DNA of 64,000 nucleotides, from contig NZ_JBHUIW010000021.1 of NCBI RefSeq assembly GCF_042682915.1, positions 50,303-114,302 of the forward strand, in the 5' to 3' direction. The DNA is from Rhodoplanes azumiensis. GTDB taxonomy: Bacteria > Pseudomonadota > Alphaproteobacteria > Rhizobiales > Xanthobacteraceae. The notes under the pieces were generated by a model. It had not been told where the DNA came from. It searched no databases and worked only from the letters and a program-made list of their open reading frames with translations. A program made the translations under genes and the position numbers. Below, in pieces: positions 1-10,141 of the stretch; within the stretch, counting starts at the first letter, position 1; each line of letters opens with the position of its first letter.

Positions 1-168
1 TTCACGGCGAAGCCGGAGCTGATCACGACGATCCGCGCCGCCCGCGCGATCCCCGAGGACGTGACGCCGGACGACCTCGCCGGCCCGCTGGTCTTCCTGT
101 GCTCGCACGCGAGCGACGCGATCACGGGCCAGTTCATCGTCGCCGACAAGGGCGCGTATTTCACCTGA
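1..168 (+). CDS. short-chain dehydrogenase/reductase, C-terminal fragment
   Basis: The last 55 residues of a protein whose start lies before the window. The tail reads LAGPLVFLCSHASDAITGQ followed by FIVADKG, the usual C-terminal end of classical SDR oxidoreductases (the ...FLaSd.ss.iTGq.i.vDGG signature, here with DKG in place of DGG). The NAD(P)-binding and Tyr-x-x-x-Lys parts are off the window, so the substrate cannot be judged. A cupin gene and a Bug-type binding protein follow on the same strand at short spacing, which suggests one catabolic operon for a small organic acid or aromatic compound; that is inference. Confidence 0.8.
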   Translation, partial: FTAKPELITTIRAARAIPEDVTPDDLAGPLVFLCSHASDAITGQFIVADKGAYFT

Positions 169-207
169 TCACGTCCAAAGAACGAGTCACCCGAGAAGGA
201 CGCGGCC

Positions 208-627
208 ATGACCGAGAAGACTCCGCCGACCGCCGGAAAGCCCCAGGTCACCAAGGCGGGCGAGAAGGAATACGTGTTCGATCTCACCTCGATCGCCTCG
301 CTCGACGTCGGTCGCGGCTACACCTCGGCGACCGGCAAGGTGGTCGAGGGCGAACGGATGATGTGCGGCCTCGTGCGGCTGAAGGCCGGCGAGGTGACGG
401 AGCGGCACAGCCATCCCAACGAGCAGTGGACCTACATCATCGAGGGCGTGATGCACGCCGAGGTCGACGGCCAGTTCTTCGTGGCCGGCCCCGGCACCGT
501 GATCTACCAGCCGGGCGGCGTCGTCCACGGCGGCCATGCCGGCCCCGACGCCGACGTCGTCTTCTTCACCGTGAAGGACACGTCGCACGGCCTCTACGGC
601 ACCCGCGCCGCGAAGGACACCGAGTGA
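208..627 (+). CDS. cupin-domain protein
   Basis: A 139-residue single-domain cupin. The first cupin motif is visible as GEVTERHSHPNEQWTYIIEG, with His, His and Glu as likely metal ligands. The second reads PGGVVHGG, so a fourth His is present. Such small cupins bind Fe, Mn or Zn and act as dioxygenases, isomerases or sensors; the sequence does not say which. The ATG at 208 follows GAGAAGGA at suitable spacing. It starts 39 bases after the SDR stop and is followed 74 bases later by a Bug protein, so co-transcription is likely. Confidence 0.85.
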   Translation: MTEKTPPTAGKPQVTKAGEKEYVFDLTSIASLDVGRGYTSATGKVVEGERMMCGLVRLKAGEVTERHSHPNEQWTYIIEGVMHAEVDGQFFVAGPGTVIYQPGGVVHGGHAGPDADVVFFTVKDTSHGLYGTRAAKDTE

Positions 628-701
628 TCGGCGCCGCGGCCGCCCGGCGACGACGAACACGACAACGACAACGATAACGACGACGTCAAGAGGAAGCGAA
701 C

Positions 702-1694
702 ATGAGACACCCGATCCGCCTCGCCGTCGCCTGCCTCGCTGCAGGTCTTCTGGGTGCCGGCACGCTCGGCGCCGGGGCGCAGGGCTGGCCGCAGAAGCCG
801 ATCCGCATGATCGTGCCGATCGCCGCCGGCAGCGTCACCGACGTGATCTTGCGCGCGGCGGCGAACGAGCTGCAGCCGCGCCTCGGCCAGCCGATCATCA
901 TCGAGAACAAGGGCGGTGCCGCCGGCATTCTCGGCGCGACGGCGTGTGCCCAGTCGGCGCCGGACGCGCACACGTTCTGCGCCGTCTATCACAACACGAT
1001 GTCGTACAACCCGCTGCTGTTCGCCAAGCTGCCCTACAATCCGGACGACATCGCGCCGGTCGGTCGGCTGTTCTTCCTGATCGAGGGCGTGTTCGTGTCG
1101 TCGGAGCTCGGCGTCGCGTCGGTCGCCGAGCTGAAGGCGAAGATCCAAGCGCAGCCGGCCGCGCTCAACTACGCGACCCTCGGCGAAGGCTCGCTGCCGG
1201 ACCTGTTCCTGCGCTGGATGAACAACCAGTGGGACGCCAAGGTGCAGGGCATCCCCTACAAGGGCGGCGGCCCGGCCGCCCAGGCCCTGATGGCGAACGA
1301 GGCGCAGGTGACGCGGTTCGGCGTCGGCAACTTCCTCGCCGCCCTGCAGAGCGGCAAGGTGAAGGCGCTCGCCGTGTCGTCGACGACGCGCTCGCCGCTA
1401 CTGCCCGACGTACCGACCGCGGTCGAGGCCGGGCTCGCCGGCTATCCGGGCATCGGCTGGTGGGGCCTCGGCGCCCCGAAGGGGACGCCGCCGGAGGCGA
1501 TCGACCGGCTCGCCGCGGCGTTCAAGACGCTGTTCGAGGAGCCGAAGTTCAAGGCCTTCCTCGACCAGCAGGCGGTGATGTCGGCGCCGACCGGGCCGAA
1601 GGACTTCGTCGCGTTCCTGGCCGAGGATCGCAAGGCGGCCGAGACGCTGATCCGGATCGCCGACACCAAGCCGACCGAGTACAAGGGCCAGTGA
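702..1694 (+). CDS. tripartite tricarboxylate transporter (Bug family) substrate-binding protein
   Basis: A 330-residue periplasmic binding protein of the Bug/TctC family. Residues 1-28 form a Sec signal peptide ending near GAGAQG. The mature part opens with WPQKPIRMIVPIAAGSVTD, the family hallmark, and IPYKGGGPAAQALM near residue 185 is the conserved ligand-lobe motif. Bug proteins capture carboxylates for a TctAB membrane complex, which is not encoded here; many Bug genes are orphans in Hyphomicrobiales and Burkholderiales. AGAGGAAGCGAAC precedes the ATG. The upstream spacer (about 650-690) holds a short GAC/AAC-rich hexanucleotide repeat. Confidence 0.92.
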   Translation: MRHPIRLAVACLAAGLLGAGTLGAGAQGWPQKPIRMIVPIAAGSVTDVILRAAANELQPRLGQPIIIENKGGAAGILGATACAQSAPDAHTFCAVYHNTMSYNPLLFAKLPYNPDDIAPVGRLFFLIEGVFVSSELGVASVAELKAKIQAQPAALNYATLGEGSLPDLFLRWMNNQWDAKVQGIPYKGGGPAAQALMANEAQVTRFGVGNFLAALQSGKVKALAVSSTTRSPLLPDVPTAVEAGLAGYPGIGWWGLGAPKGTPPEAIDRLAAAFKTLFEEPKFKAFLDQQAVMSAPTGPKDFVAFLAEDRKAAETLIRIADTKPTEYKGQ

Positions 1695-1796
1695 GAGACG
1701 CGGCCGCCGCGGAGGGTATCTCGTGTCCCGGGCGCGGCGCTCGCCCCGACGCCGGGCAGCCACCGTCCCTCCTGGCAGCCTTCAGATCCTCGGCTT

Positions 1797-1886
1797 CGTC
1801 ATGCCCGCGCTCGTCAAGGGCATCCACGATTTTTCAGTTTCGCAAGACCAAGATCGTGGATGGCCGGGACGAGCCCGGCCATGACG
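1797..1886. repeat. paired palindromic intergenic repeat, family A, copy 1
   Basis: Two inverted modules (1797-1830 and 1852-1886) flank about 21 bases of less conserved sequence. The right module contains GGCCGGGACGAGCCCGGCC, itself a palindrome; the left module is a degraded version. Related pairs occur at 21114-21208, 26262-26369 and 33937-34027. Here it sits between convergent genes and could fold into a long hairpin that also ends transcription. Confidence 0.8.
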
Positions 1887-1918
1887 ACGGCCGGTGCCGA
1901 GGCTGACGACGGTCGGCC

Positions 1919-3355
1919 TCACACCACCTTGCCGGGATTGAGAATCCCGGCCGGGTCGAGCACCTGTTTGAAGCTCCGCATCAGGTCGAGCGCGACCGGA
2001 TCCTTGATGCGCGGGAGATAGTCGCGCTTCATCACGCCGATGCCGTGCTCGGCCGAGATCGACCCGCCGCGGGACAGCACCTCGGCGAACACCGCGTCCG
2101 AGATCGCGTCCCAGCGCGCCAGGAACGCCGCCTTGTCGGCGCCGACCGGCTGGCTGACGTTGAAGTGGATGTTGCCGTCGCCGAGATGGCCGAACGGCAC
2201 CGGCCGGCAGCCGGGGATCAGTTTCGCCACCGCGGCGCTCGCCGCGCGGATGAAGTCCGGCACGGCGGCGACCGGCACCGAGACGTCCTGCTTGATCGAG
2301 CCGCCCTCGTAGCGTTGCGCGTCGGAGACGAACTCGCGCAGCCGCCAGAAGGCGGCGCGGTGCTCCAGGCTCTCCGCCATCACGGCGTCGGTGACGAGAT
2401 CCTGCTCCAGCGCGAGCTCCAGCGTCTGCTCCAGGAGATCGCGAAGACCGTCGCGGGCGCCCGAGGAGAGCTCGATCAGCACGTACCAGGGCGACGGGGT
2501 CGTCAGCGGATCGCGCAGGCCCGTGCCGTGGCGGAGCGCCATGTCGAGGCAGATGCGCGCCATCAGCTCGAAGCTCGTGAGGCTCGCGCCGGCGCGCCCC
2601 TGCGCGAGCCCGAACAGCGCCAGCGCGGCCTCGGGCGAACCGACCGCGACGAACGCGGTCTCGACCGCCTTCGGCGCCGGGAACAGCTTCAGCACGGCCG
2701 CCGTGATGACGCCGAGCGTGCCCTCGGCGCCCATGAACAGGTGCTTCAGGTCGTAGCCGGTGTTGTCCTTCTTGAGCTTGTTGAGGCCGTGCCAGACGCG
2801 CCCGTCCGGCAGCACCACCTCGAGCCCGAGCACGAGGTCGCGCGCCACCCCGTAAGCGAGCGCCGCCGTGCCGCCCGCATTGGTCGAGAGGTTGCCGCCG
2901 ATCGTGCAGCTCCCCTCGGCGCCGAGCGACAGCGGGAACAGCCGATCGACGGCGGCGGCCGCGTTCTGCGCGGCCTGCAGCACGACGCCGGCCTCGGCCG
3001 TCATGGTGCTGGAGGCGGGATCGATCTCGCGGATGCGGTCGAGCCGCTTGAGCGAGAGCAGGATCTCGCCGTCGTGCGGGATCTGCCCGCCGACCAGCCC
3101 GGTGTTTCCGCCCTGCGGCACGACCGGCACGCCGAGCGCGGTGGCGAGCCGCAGGATCTCCGCGACCTCCTCGGTCGAGCCGGGGCGCAGCACCACGGGC
3201 GTCGCCCCGTGATAGAGCCCGCGCGGCTCCTCCAGATACGCGGCCTGCTCGGCCGGATCGATCACGGCGTGGCGCTCGCCGACGATCGCGACGAAACGTG
3301 CGAGGGTGTCGGGAGAGAGCGGGGCGGCGCGCGGGGGCATGCGGGGAACGTCCAT
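1919..3355 (-). CDS. FAD-linked oxidase (GlcD / D-2-hydroxyacid dehydrogenase family)
   Basis: A 478-residue flavoprotein of the vanillyl-alcohol-oxidase fold. The FAD-binding PP-loop appears as PQGGNTGLVGGQIP near residue 100, followed by GAEGTLGVITAAVLKLFP near 210. The C-terminal substrate domain ends with SAEHGIGVMKRDYLP, whose His/Glu motif is typical of D-lactate, D-2-hydroxyglutarate and glycolate dehydrogenases. The length fits the D-2-hydroxyglutarate/D-lactate dehydrogenase group rather than the three-subunit GlcDEF enzyme, and no GlcE or GlcF is adjacent. It would pass electrons to an electron-transfer flavoprotein or quinone. The exact substrate is not determinable. Confidence 0.88.
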   Translation of the reverse strand: MDVPRMPPRAAPLSPDTLARFVAIVGERHAVIDPAEQAAYLEEPRGLYHGATPVVLRPGSTEEVAEILRLATALGVPVVPQGGNTGLVGGQIPHDGEILLSLKRLDRIREIDPASSTMTAEAGVVLQAAQNAAAAVDRLFPLSLGAEGSCTIGGNLSTNAGGTAALAYGVARDLVLGLEVVLPDGRVWHGLNKLKKDNTGYDLKHLFMGAEGTLGVITAAVLKLFPAPKAVETAFVAVGSPEAALALFGLAQGRAGASLTSFELMARICLDMALRHGTGLRDPLTTPSPWYVLIELSSGARDGLRDLLEQTLELALEQDLVTDAVMAESLEHRAAFWRLREFVSDAQRYEGGSIKQDVSVPVAAVPDFIRAASAAVAKLIPGCRPVPFGHLGDGNIHFNVSQPVGADKAAFLARWDAISDAVFAEVLSRGGSISAEHGIGVMKRDYLPRIKDPVALDLMRSFKQVLDPAGILNPGKVV

Positions 3356-3426
3356 GGGACGCGCACTCTAGCGCGTTCCGGAGACGGTGGGGATGGGTGC
3401 ATGTCCGGGACGGCGAGCCTTCTTCC

Positions 3427-3450
3427 CTCTTCCCGCGCACGGGAAGAGGT
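3427..3450 (-). terminator. hairpin terminator downstream of tsaC
   Basis: A perfect 10-base-pair hairpin (CCTCTTCCCG / CGGGAAGAGG) with a CGCA loop, 22 bases past the tsaC stop. No long T run follows, so it may be weak or Rho-assisted. Confidence 0.55.
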
Positions 3451-3471
3451 TAAGGCAGGACAAGCGGACGC

Positions 3472-4485
3472 TCATCCCCGCGGGGCGGCGGCGCGGGCGA
3501 GGCGATCGGCGATGGCGGCGCCCAGCCCGTGGCGGGGGATCGGCGCGACGGCGATGACCGGGGCGCCGGAGGCGTCCAGCGCGCGCAGATGGGCGAACAG
3601 CGCCGCCGCCGCCTCGGCGAGGTCGCCGCTCGCCGAGAGATTCAGCACCGCGCTGGCGTGCTCGGCGCCGGCCGGCAAGGTCGGACCGAAGGCGAGCAGC
3701 GCCTCGCCGGGCGCCACCGTCTTGGCCCGCAGCCGCAGGAGGGCGCGCGGCGCATAGTGCGAGCTCAGCATGCCGGGGGCGATCGGCCCTGCCTCCGGCA
3801 CGACGCCCGGCGACGGCGCGGCAACGGCCGCCGGCGGGTCGGCGACCGGGCCGCCCAGCGCCGCCTCCAAGGCCTCGCGGGGCACGCCGCCGGGACGCAG
3901 CAGCCGCGGCGTGCCGCCCAGGCACGCGACGATCGTCGATTCGACCCCGACCGGCGTCGCCCCGCCGTCGACCACCAGGTCGATGCGGCCGGCGAGGTCG
4001 CCGACCACGTGCGCGGCCGTGGTGGGGGAGACATGGCCGGAGCGATTCGCCGAGGGCGCCACCACGGGCCGGCCGCAGGCCGCGAGAATCGCCTGAGCGA
4101 CCGGGTGGTCGGGCACGCGCAGCGCCAGCGTGTCGAGCCCGGCCGTGGCGAGGTCGCAGACCGGGCAGCCGCCGGCCTTCGCGACGACCAGCGTCAGCGG
4201 TCCCGGCCAGAAGGCGGCGGCGAGCTTTTCGGCGGCCGAATCGGCCCGGCCGAGCGCCCATGCGGCTGCCGCATCCGGGACATGCGCGATCAGCGGATTG
4301 AAGCGCGGCCGCCCCTTGGCGGCGTAGAGGCGCGCCACCGCGGCCGCATTCGTCGCGTCGGCGCCGAGCCCGTAGACGGTTTCCGTCGGAAAAGCCACCA
4401 GTCCGCCGTCCCGCAGAACGCGCGCGGCGGTCGTGGCCGCCGCGTCGCCTGCCGCCAGGACGCGCGTGAAAATCGTCGCAGTCAC
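3472..4485 (-). CDS. tsaC: L-threonylcarbamoyladenylate synthase (Sua5 type)
   Basis: Makes threonylcarbamoyl-AMP from threonine, bicarbonate and ATP, the first step of tRNA t6A37 modification. At 337 residues this is the long Sua5 form, a YrdC domain (about 10-200) plus a C-terminal Sua5 domain. Visible motifs are PTETVYGLGADA, the ATP/phosphate-binding KGRPRFNPLIAHV, and SANRSGHVSPT. The C-terminal domain begins after a Pro/Ala linker and includes APGMLSSHYAP. The gene is divergent from the tRNA-Pro promoter. The t6A modification targets ANN-decoding tRNAs, so the neighbouring tRNA-Pro is not its substrate. Confidence 0.94.
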   Translation of the reverse strand: MTATIFTRVLAAGDAAATTAARVLRDGGLVAFPTETVYGLGADATNAAAVARLYAAKGRPRFNPLIAHVPDAAAAWALGRADSAAEKLAAAFWPGPLTLVVAKAGGCPVCDLATAGLDTLALRVPDHPVAQAILAACGRPVVAPSANRSGHVSPTTAAHVVGDLAGRIDLVVDGGATPVGVESTIVACLGGTPRLLRPGGVPREALEAALGGPVADPPAAVAAPSPGVVPEAGPIAPGMLSSHYAPRALLRLRAKTVAPGEALLAFGPTLPAGAEHASAVLNLSASGDLAEAAAALFAHLRALDASGAPVIAVAPIPRHGLGAAIADRLARAAAPRG

Positions 4486-4499
4486 ATCGACTCCCGTGC

Positions 4500-4528
4500 T
4501 TGCCGGCGCGGATTCGCTTGGCTATAAG
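4500..4528 (+). promoter_or_regulatory. sigma-70-type promoter of the tRNA-Pro gene
   Basis: TTGCCG (4500-4505), a 17-base spacer, then TATAAG (4523-4528). This is close to the housekeeping consensus and would place the transcript start 12-14 bases before the mature tRNA end. The AT-rich -10 stands out against 70% G+C surroundings. Confidence 0.65.
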
Positions 4529-4547
4529 ACCGTCCTCACCGGCGGGA

Positions 4548-4624
4548 CGGAGTGTAGCGCAGTCTGGTAGCGCACCTCGTTCGGGACGAGGGGGTCGCAG
4601 GTTCAAATCCTGCCACTCCGACCA
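4548..4624 (+). tRNA. tRNA-Pro (anticodon CGG)
   Basis: A 77-base tRNA with the CCA end encoded. The acceptor stem is CGGAGTG / CACTCCG. The anticodon arm is CCTCG-TTCGGGA-CGAGG, giving anticodon CGG for CCG codons. The T arm contains GGTTCAAATCC. It is read from the strong promoter just upstream. Confidence 0.97.
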
Positions 4625-4692
4625 TTCCGCCGACCGACGATGCGGCACGGCCGTGGGTTAGGCCCGCCGGCGCCCGCAAGTCAACGCACTCC

Positions 4693-4756
4693 TGACAGGC
4701 ATCCCGTCTGACGGGCATCCCGTCTGACAGGGATCGCGTCCGACATGCATCCCGTC
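4693..4756. repeat. 16-bp tandem repeat, four units
   Basis: Four consecutive 16-base units related to TGACAGGCATCCCGTC, at 4693, 4709, 4725 and 4741. Unit 2 has one change from unit 1; units 3 and 4 have two or three. They lie between tRNA-Pro and the FMN reductase gene and are not coding. No spacers separate them, so this is a minisatellite and not a CRISPR array. Confidence 0.85.
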
Positions 4757-4922
4757 GGGTCACCGGCGTCGGGTATGCGGCCGCGGCGGGCCGGGCGGGA
4801 CGAGCCGCCGGGTGCCGCGAGGCCGTCACGCGGCGGTAACGTCTTGCGGATCGGCGTTCGGGTTCCTTTATGGGGGCGGGGACATTCCTTCACCCTCGAC
4901 CCGAGCCATAAGCGAGACCCTC

Positions 4923-5489
4923 GTGACCCTTCGCCTCCACACCATCGTCGCCAGCACCCGCCCCGGCCGCGTCGGCCCCGCCGTCGCCCGTTGGTTCCAC
5001 GACCGCGCCAAGGCGCACGGCGCCTTCGACGCCCATCTGGTCGACCTCGCCGACTTCGCCCTGCCGGTCTACGACGAGCCGCATCACCCGAAGATGCAGA
5101 AATACGAGAAGGCCCACACCAAGGCGTGGAGCGAAAGCGTCAAGGCGGCGGACGCCTATGTGTTCGTCACCCCGGAGTACAATTTCGGCCCCACGCCGGC
5201 GCTCCTCAACGCGCTCAACTACGTCTACTCGGAGTGGACCTACAAGCCGGCCGCCTTCGTCAGCTACGGCGGCGTCTCGGGCGGCATCCGCGCCGTGCAG
5301 ATGACCAAGCAGATCCTCACCACCCTGAAGGTGATGCCGATTCTCGAGGCGGTGGTGATCCCGTTCGTCTTTCCGCAGATCAAGGACGGCGTCTTCACGC
5401 CGAACGACATCCAGACCACCGCCAGCACCGAGGTCTTGGACGAACTGCACAAGTGGGCCGCCGCCCTGAAGCCGCTGCACGCGAAGTGA
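4923..5489 (+). CDS. NADPH-dependent FMN reductase family protein
   Basis: A 188-residue flavodoxin-fold oxidoreductase. The N-terminal FMN-phosphate loop reads VASTRPGRVG and the second flavin motif is TPEYNFGPTPALLNAL near residue 82. Family members reduce free FMN, quinones, azo dyes or chromate. The GTG at 4923 is preferred because the protein then begins with MTLRLHTIVASTRPGR, as in homologues. The in-frame ATG at 4812 would add 37 low-complexity residues and overlap poorly conserved spacer. Confidence 0.88.
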   Translation: MTLRLHTIVASTRPGRVGPAVARWFHDRAKAHGAFDAHLVDLADFALPVYDEPHHPKMQKYEKAHTKAWSESVKAADAYVFVTPEYNFGPTPALLNALNYVYSEWTYKPAAFVSYGGVSGGIRAVQMTKQILTTLKVMPILEAVVIPFVFPQIKDGVFTPNDIQTTASTEVLDELHKWAAALKPLHAK

Positions 5490-5536
5490 CCGCGACGGAC
5501 CGTGTGGAGTGCTGAGGCCGCGGCACCCTCGTTTCG

Positions 5537-5667
5537 CCTCTCCCCGGCGGGGAGAGGTCGGGGCTCGCGCGACAGCGCGAGCTCCGGGTGAGGGGGTACC
5601 GCCCTCTCGATGAACCCATCGGCGTCGGCGCCCCCTCGCCCCACCCCTCTCCCCGCCGATGAGAGGG
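5537..5667. repeat. palindromic intergenic repeat, family B, copy 1 with inverted partner
   Basis: The main element (5537-5596) has an outer CCTCTCCCC...GGGGAGAGG hairpin, an inner hairpin GCTCGCGC-gaca-GCGCGAGC, and a closing GGGTGAGGGGG. A shorter inverted half (5631-5667) follows after about 34 bases. Related copies lie at 8589-8735 and 63850-63914. The inner hairpin differs in sequence between copies but keeps its pairing. Confidence 0.85.
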
Positions 5668-5711
5668 AGCCGCGCTGGACGCGGGGCACGGGCAGAGGAC
5701 ACCCGCTGGAG

Positions 5712-5972
5712 TCATCCCTTCACGTCGACCACGGCCTTGCAGGCCGGGGAGAGGTCGGGACGGGCCTTCTTCAGGCAGGCGATGATCTGATCGACGCGCG
5801 GCGCCTCGCTGCCGCACAGGCGGAACACGTCACCCGTGCAGGCGGCCTGCGGCGCGATCGTCCGCGAAGCCGCCGCCGCCGGCCGGCCGGCCGTGGCGAG
5901 CGTCACCGCGAAAGCGAGCACGACCGCCAAGGCGGCACCGACGAAACGGCTCCGACCCGCATGCGCTGTCAT
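5712..5972 (-). CDS. small secreted cysteine-rich protein
   Basis: An 86-residue protein with a clear Sec signal peptide (residues 1-35, cleavage near AAAAS). Mature Cys residues lie at about 45, 53, 66 and 78. The pattern is CTGDVFRLCG, IIACL and LSPACKAVV, which resembles the short Cys-rich repeat proteins found in Bradyrhizobium relatives. Two disulfides in the periplasm are likely. The ATG at 5972 is chosen because GGAGGAGACG lies directly upstream; the open frame extends further but that part is low-complexity. The role is unknown. Confidence 0.75.
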   Translation of the reverse strand: MTAHAGRSRFVGAALAVVLAFAVTLATAGRPAAAASRTIAPQAACTGDVFRLCGSEAPRVDQIIACLKKARPDLSPACKAVVDVKG

Positions 5973-6223
5973 CGTCTCCTCCCGGCCGGGGTCATCGGCG
6001 CAGCTGCGCGAAAGCCCTGTTCGTTCCCATCCCATCCCGACCGGCGCGGCGGGTCCGTGCAGCGGATCACACAAGCGCCCCGCCCGACCCGGTAGAGGGC
6101 AACGCAGGGCGCGCCTGTCGCGGCGGCGCCGGGCCGCTATACTCGCGGCGTTCCCGGCTGGCGCCGGGGGACGGCGCGTCGCCCGGCGTCCGGCAGGGGC
6201 ATGCGCCCGACAGGGATTCGAGC

Positions 6224-8157
<1,934 letters not shown>

Positions 8158-8161
<4 letters not shown>

Positions 8162-8535
8162 GCCGCATCCTGGTGATCGAGGACACCGAGGACAACCGCC
8201 GCATCCTGCGCGATCTGCTCACCCATGCGGGCTTCACGTTGGCCGAGGCCGGCGACGGCGCGCGCGGCGTCGCGCTGGCGCTCGAAGAGAAGCCCGACCT
8301 GATCCTGATGGACATGCAATTGCCGATCGTCGACGGCTACGAGGCGGCGCGCCGCATCAAGGCCGACCCGGCGCTGCGGGCGACCCCGATCATCGCCGTG
8401 ACCTCCTATGCGCTCGCCGGCGACGAGGAGAAGGCGCGCGCCGCCGGGTGCGACGCCTACGTGACGAAACCCTTCAGCCCGCGCCAGCTCCTCGCCAAGG
8501 TGAAGGAACTGCTGGGCCAGGCGGGCGAAAAATGA
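8158..8535 (+). CDS. single-domain response regulator (DivK/CheY-like)
   Basis: A 125-residue stand-alone receiver beginning at a GTG that overlaps the kinase stop. The acidic pair EDTEDN, the phospho-acceptor Asp52 in LILMDMQLP, the Thr/Ser in VTSYA and the Lys in VTKPFSPRQLL are all present. There is no output domain, so it would act through protein contacts or as a phosphorelay intermediate. The kinase upstream is its likely partner and the receiver-cyclase downstream a possible target. Confidence 0.93.
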
Positions 8536-8588
8536 CGATGCGCCGGGCTCCTCACGACAAGAATGGTTGCGGCGATGCGCTTCATTTC

Positions 8589-8735
8589 ACCTCTCCCCAG
8601 CGGGGAGAGGTCGGATCTCGCGCTTTGGCGCGAGATCCGGGTGAGGGGGTGCCGAGCCGTCCAACTGGCGCCGTAAACCCTCACCCCGGTCGCGCACGTC
8701 GTGCGCGCCCGACCCTCTCCCTCAGGGAGAGGGTG
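8589..8735. repeat. palindromic intergenic repeats, family B, copy 2 (two inverted elements)
   Basis: Element one (8589-8650) has the CCTCTCCCC/GGGGAGAGG outer hairpin and the inner perfect hairpin GGATCTCGCGC-tttg-GCGCGAGATCC, then GGGTGAGGGGG. Element two (8678-8735) is in the opposite orientation, with CCCTCACCCC first and a CCCTCTCCC/GGGAGAGGG hairpin last. The pair fills the gap between the receiver gene and the receiver-cyclase gene. Confidence 0.85.
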
Positions 8736-8796
8736 CCGGGCACACGCGACGCAACACACCTCCGCCCGCCGACGCGGACAGACGGTCGGCGTTGAC

Positions 8797-9933
8797 ATGC
8801 ACTCCCCGCCAAAAATTCTCGCCGTGGACGACGCGCCGGAGAATCTGGACATTCTTCGCACGCGCCTGACCGCGAAAGGCTATGACGTGATCACGGCGCA
8901 AGACGGCGAGGCGGGGCTCGCGCGCGCCCGGGCCGAGGCGCCCGACCTCGTTCTGCTCGACATCATGATGCCGAAGCTCGACGGCATCGCGGTGCTGAAG
9001 GCGCTGAAGGCCGACGCAGCGCTGCGCTTCGTGCCGGTCGTGCTGGTGACGGCCAAGGCCGACACCCGCGACGTGATCGTCGGGCTCGAGGCCGGCGCCG
9101 ACGACTATCTCACCAAGCCGTTCGATCAGGCCGCGCTGGTGGCGCGCGTGCGCTCGCTCCTCCGAATCAAGGCGCTGAACGATCTCGCCGCCGCGCAGGC
9201 CGAGAAGCTCGCCGCGCAGGCCGAGGCGCTGGCCGCCGCCAACCGCTCGCTGGAGGCGCGCGTCGCCGCCCAGGTGGCCGAGATCGAACGGATCGGCCGG
9301 CTGCGCCGCTTCCTGCCGCCGCAGCTCGCCGAGATCGTGTCACGCGAAGGCGGCGGCGCGCTCGCCAGCCACCGCCGCGAGATCACGGTGGTGTGCTGCG
9401 ACCTGCGTGGCTTCACGGCGCTCACCGAGGCGTCGGAGCCCGAGGACGTGATGACGGTGCTGGGCGAGTATCACCAGTGCGTCGGCGAACTGATCTTCCG
9501 TCACGAGGGCACGCTGGAGCGCTTCGCCGGCGACGGCGTGATGGTGATCTTCAACGATCCCCTGCCCTGCCCGGACCACTCGTCACGCGGCGTGCGGCTG
9601 GCGCTCGAGATGCGCGACGCCATGGTGACGCTCGGCGAGACGTGGCGGCGGCGCGGCCACACGGTCGGCTTCGGTGCGTCGGTCGCGGTCGGTTACGCGA
9701 CGCTCGGCGAGATCGGCTTCGATCAGCGTCGCGAATACACGGCGATCGGCAGCGTCGTCAGCCTCGCGCATCGCCTGTGCGCGGCGGCGAAGCCCGGGCA
9801 GGTGCTGATCAGCCAGCGTGTCCTCGCCGCGGTCGAGCCGCATTGCGAGGCGACGCCGGTCGGCCCGCTGGAGCTGAAGGGATTCGCCAAGCCGGTGCCG
9901 GCCTTCGACGCGCTGCGCTGGCGCGAGGGATGA
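8797..9933 (+). CDS. receiver domain-class III adenylate/guanylate cyclase
   Basis: 378 residues: an N-terminal receiver (Asp55 in LVLLDIMMPK, Lys in LTKPFD), a coiled-coil linker (about 130-168, repeated AAQAEAL), then a class III cyclase domain (about 195-375). The two metal-binding Asp residues are present (D202 in CCDLRGFTA, D246 in FAGDGVMVIF). In the conserved YTAIGdtVNLAaRL stretch this protein has GSVVSLAHRL: Arg326 is kept but the transition-state Asn is Ser322. Activity may therefore be altered. The ATG at 8797 is the last start before the receiver; no strong ribosome-binding site is seen. It would turn a phosphorelay signal into cAMP or cGMP. Confidence 0.88.
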   Translation: MHSPPKILAVDDAPENLDILRTRLTAKGYDVITAQDGEAGLARARAEAPDLVLLDIMMPKLDGIAVLKALKADAALRFVPVVLVTAKADTRDVIVGLEAGADDYLTKPFDQAALVARVRSLLRIKALNDLAAAQAEKLAAQAEALAAANRSLEARVAAQVAEIERIGRLRRFLPPQLAEIVSREGGGALASHRREITVVCCDLRGFTALTEASEPEDVMTVLGEYHQCVGELIFRHEGTLERFAGDGVMVIFNDPLPCPDHSSRGVRLALEMRDAMVTLGETWRRRGHTVGFGASVAVGYATLGEIGFDQRREYTAIGSVVSLAHRLCAAAKPGQVLISQRVLAAVEPHCEATPVGPLELKGFAKPVPAFDALRWREG

Positions 9934-10141
9934 GACGGCCGACCAATTCCGTCTGATCAGGTCGCCGTCGTTCCGAGGCCCGACGACGCCGCGAACCCGG
10001 AATGCCCCCGCAATCGACGCGCTGGTGCGCGCCGGAGACGTGACGAGAGACGGGAGGCATGGATCCCGGGCTCGGCGCGGAGCCTGTCGTCGGGCCGGCC
10101 GCAGGCCGGATCCGATGGCGCCGTCCCGGGATGACCACCCC

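Noticed and set aside
3472..4624. Functional link between tsaC and the neighbouring tRNA-Pro
   Set aside because: t6A is placed on tRNAs reading ANN codons; tRNA-Pro(CGG) is not a substrate, so the adjacency is probably chance.
4693..4756. Short tandem repeats as a CRISPR array
   Set aside because: Units of 15-16 bases follow each other directly with no unique spacers, and no cas genes are present.
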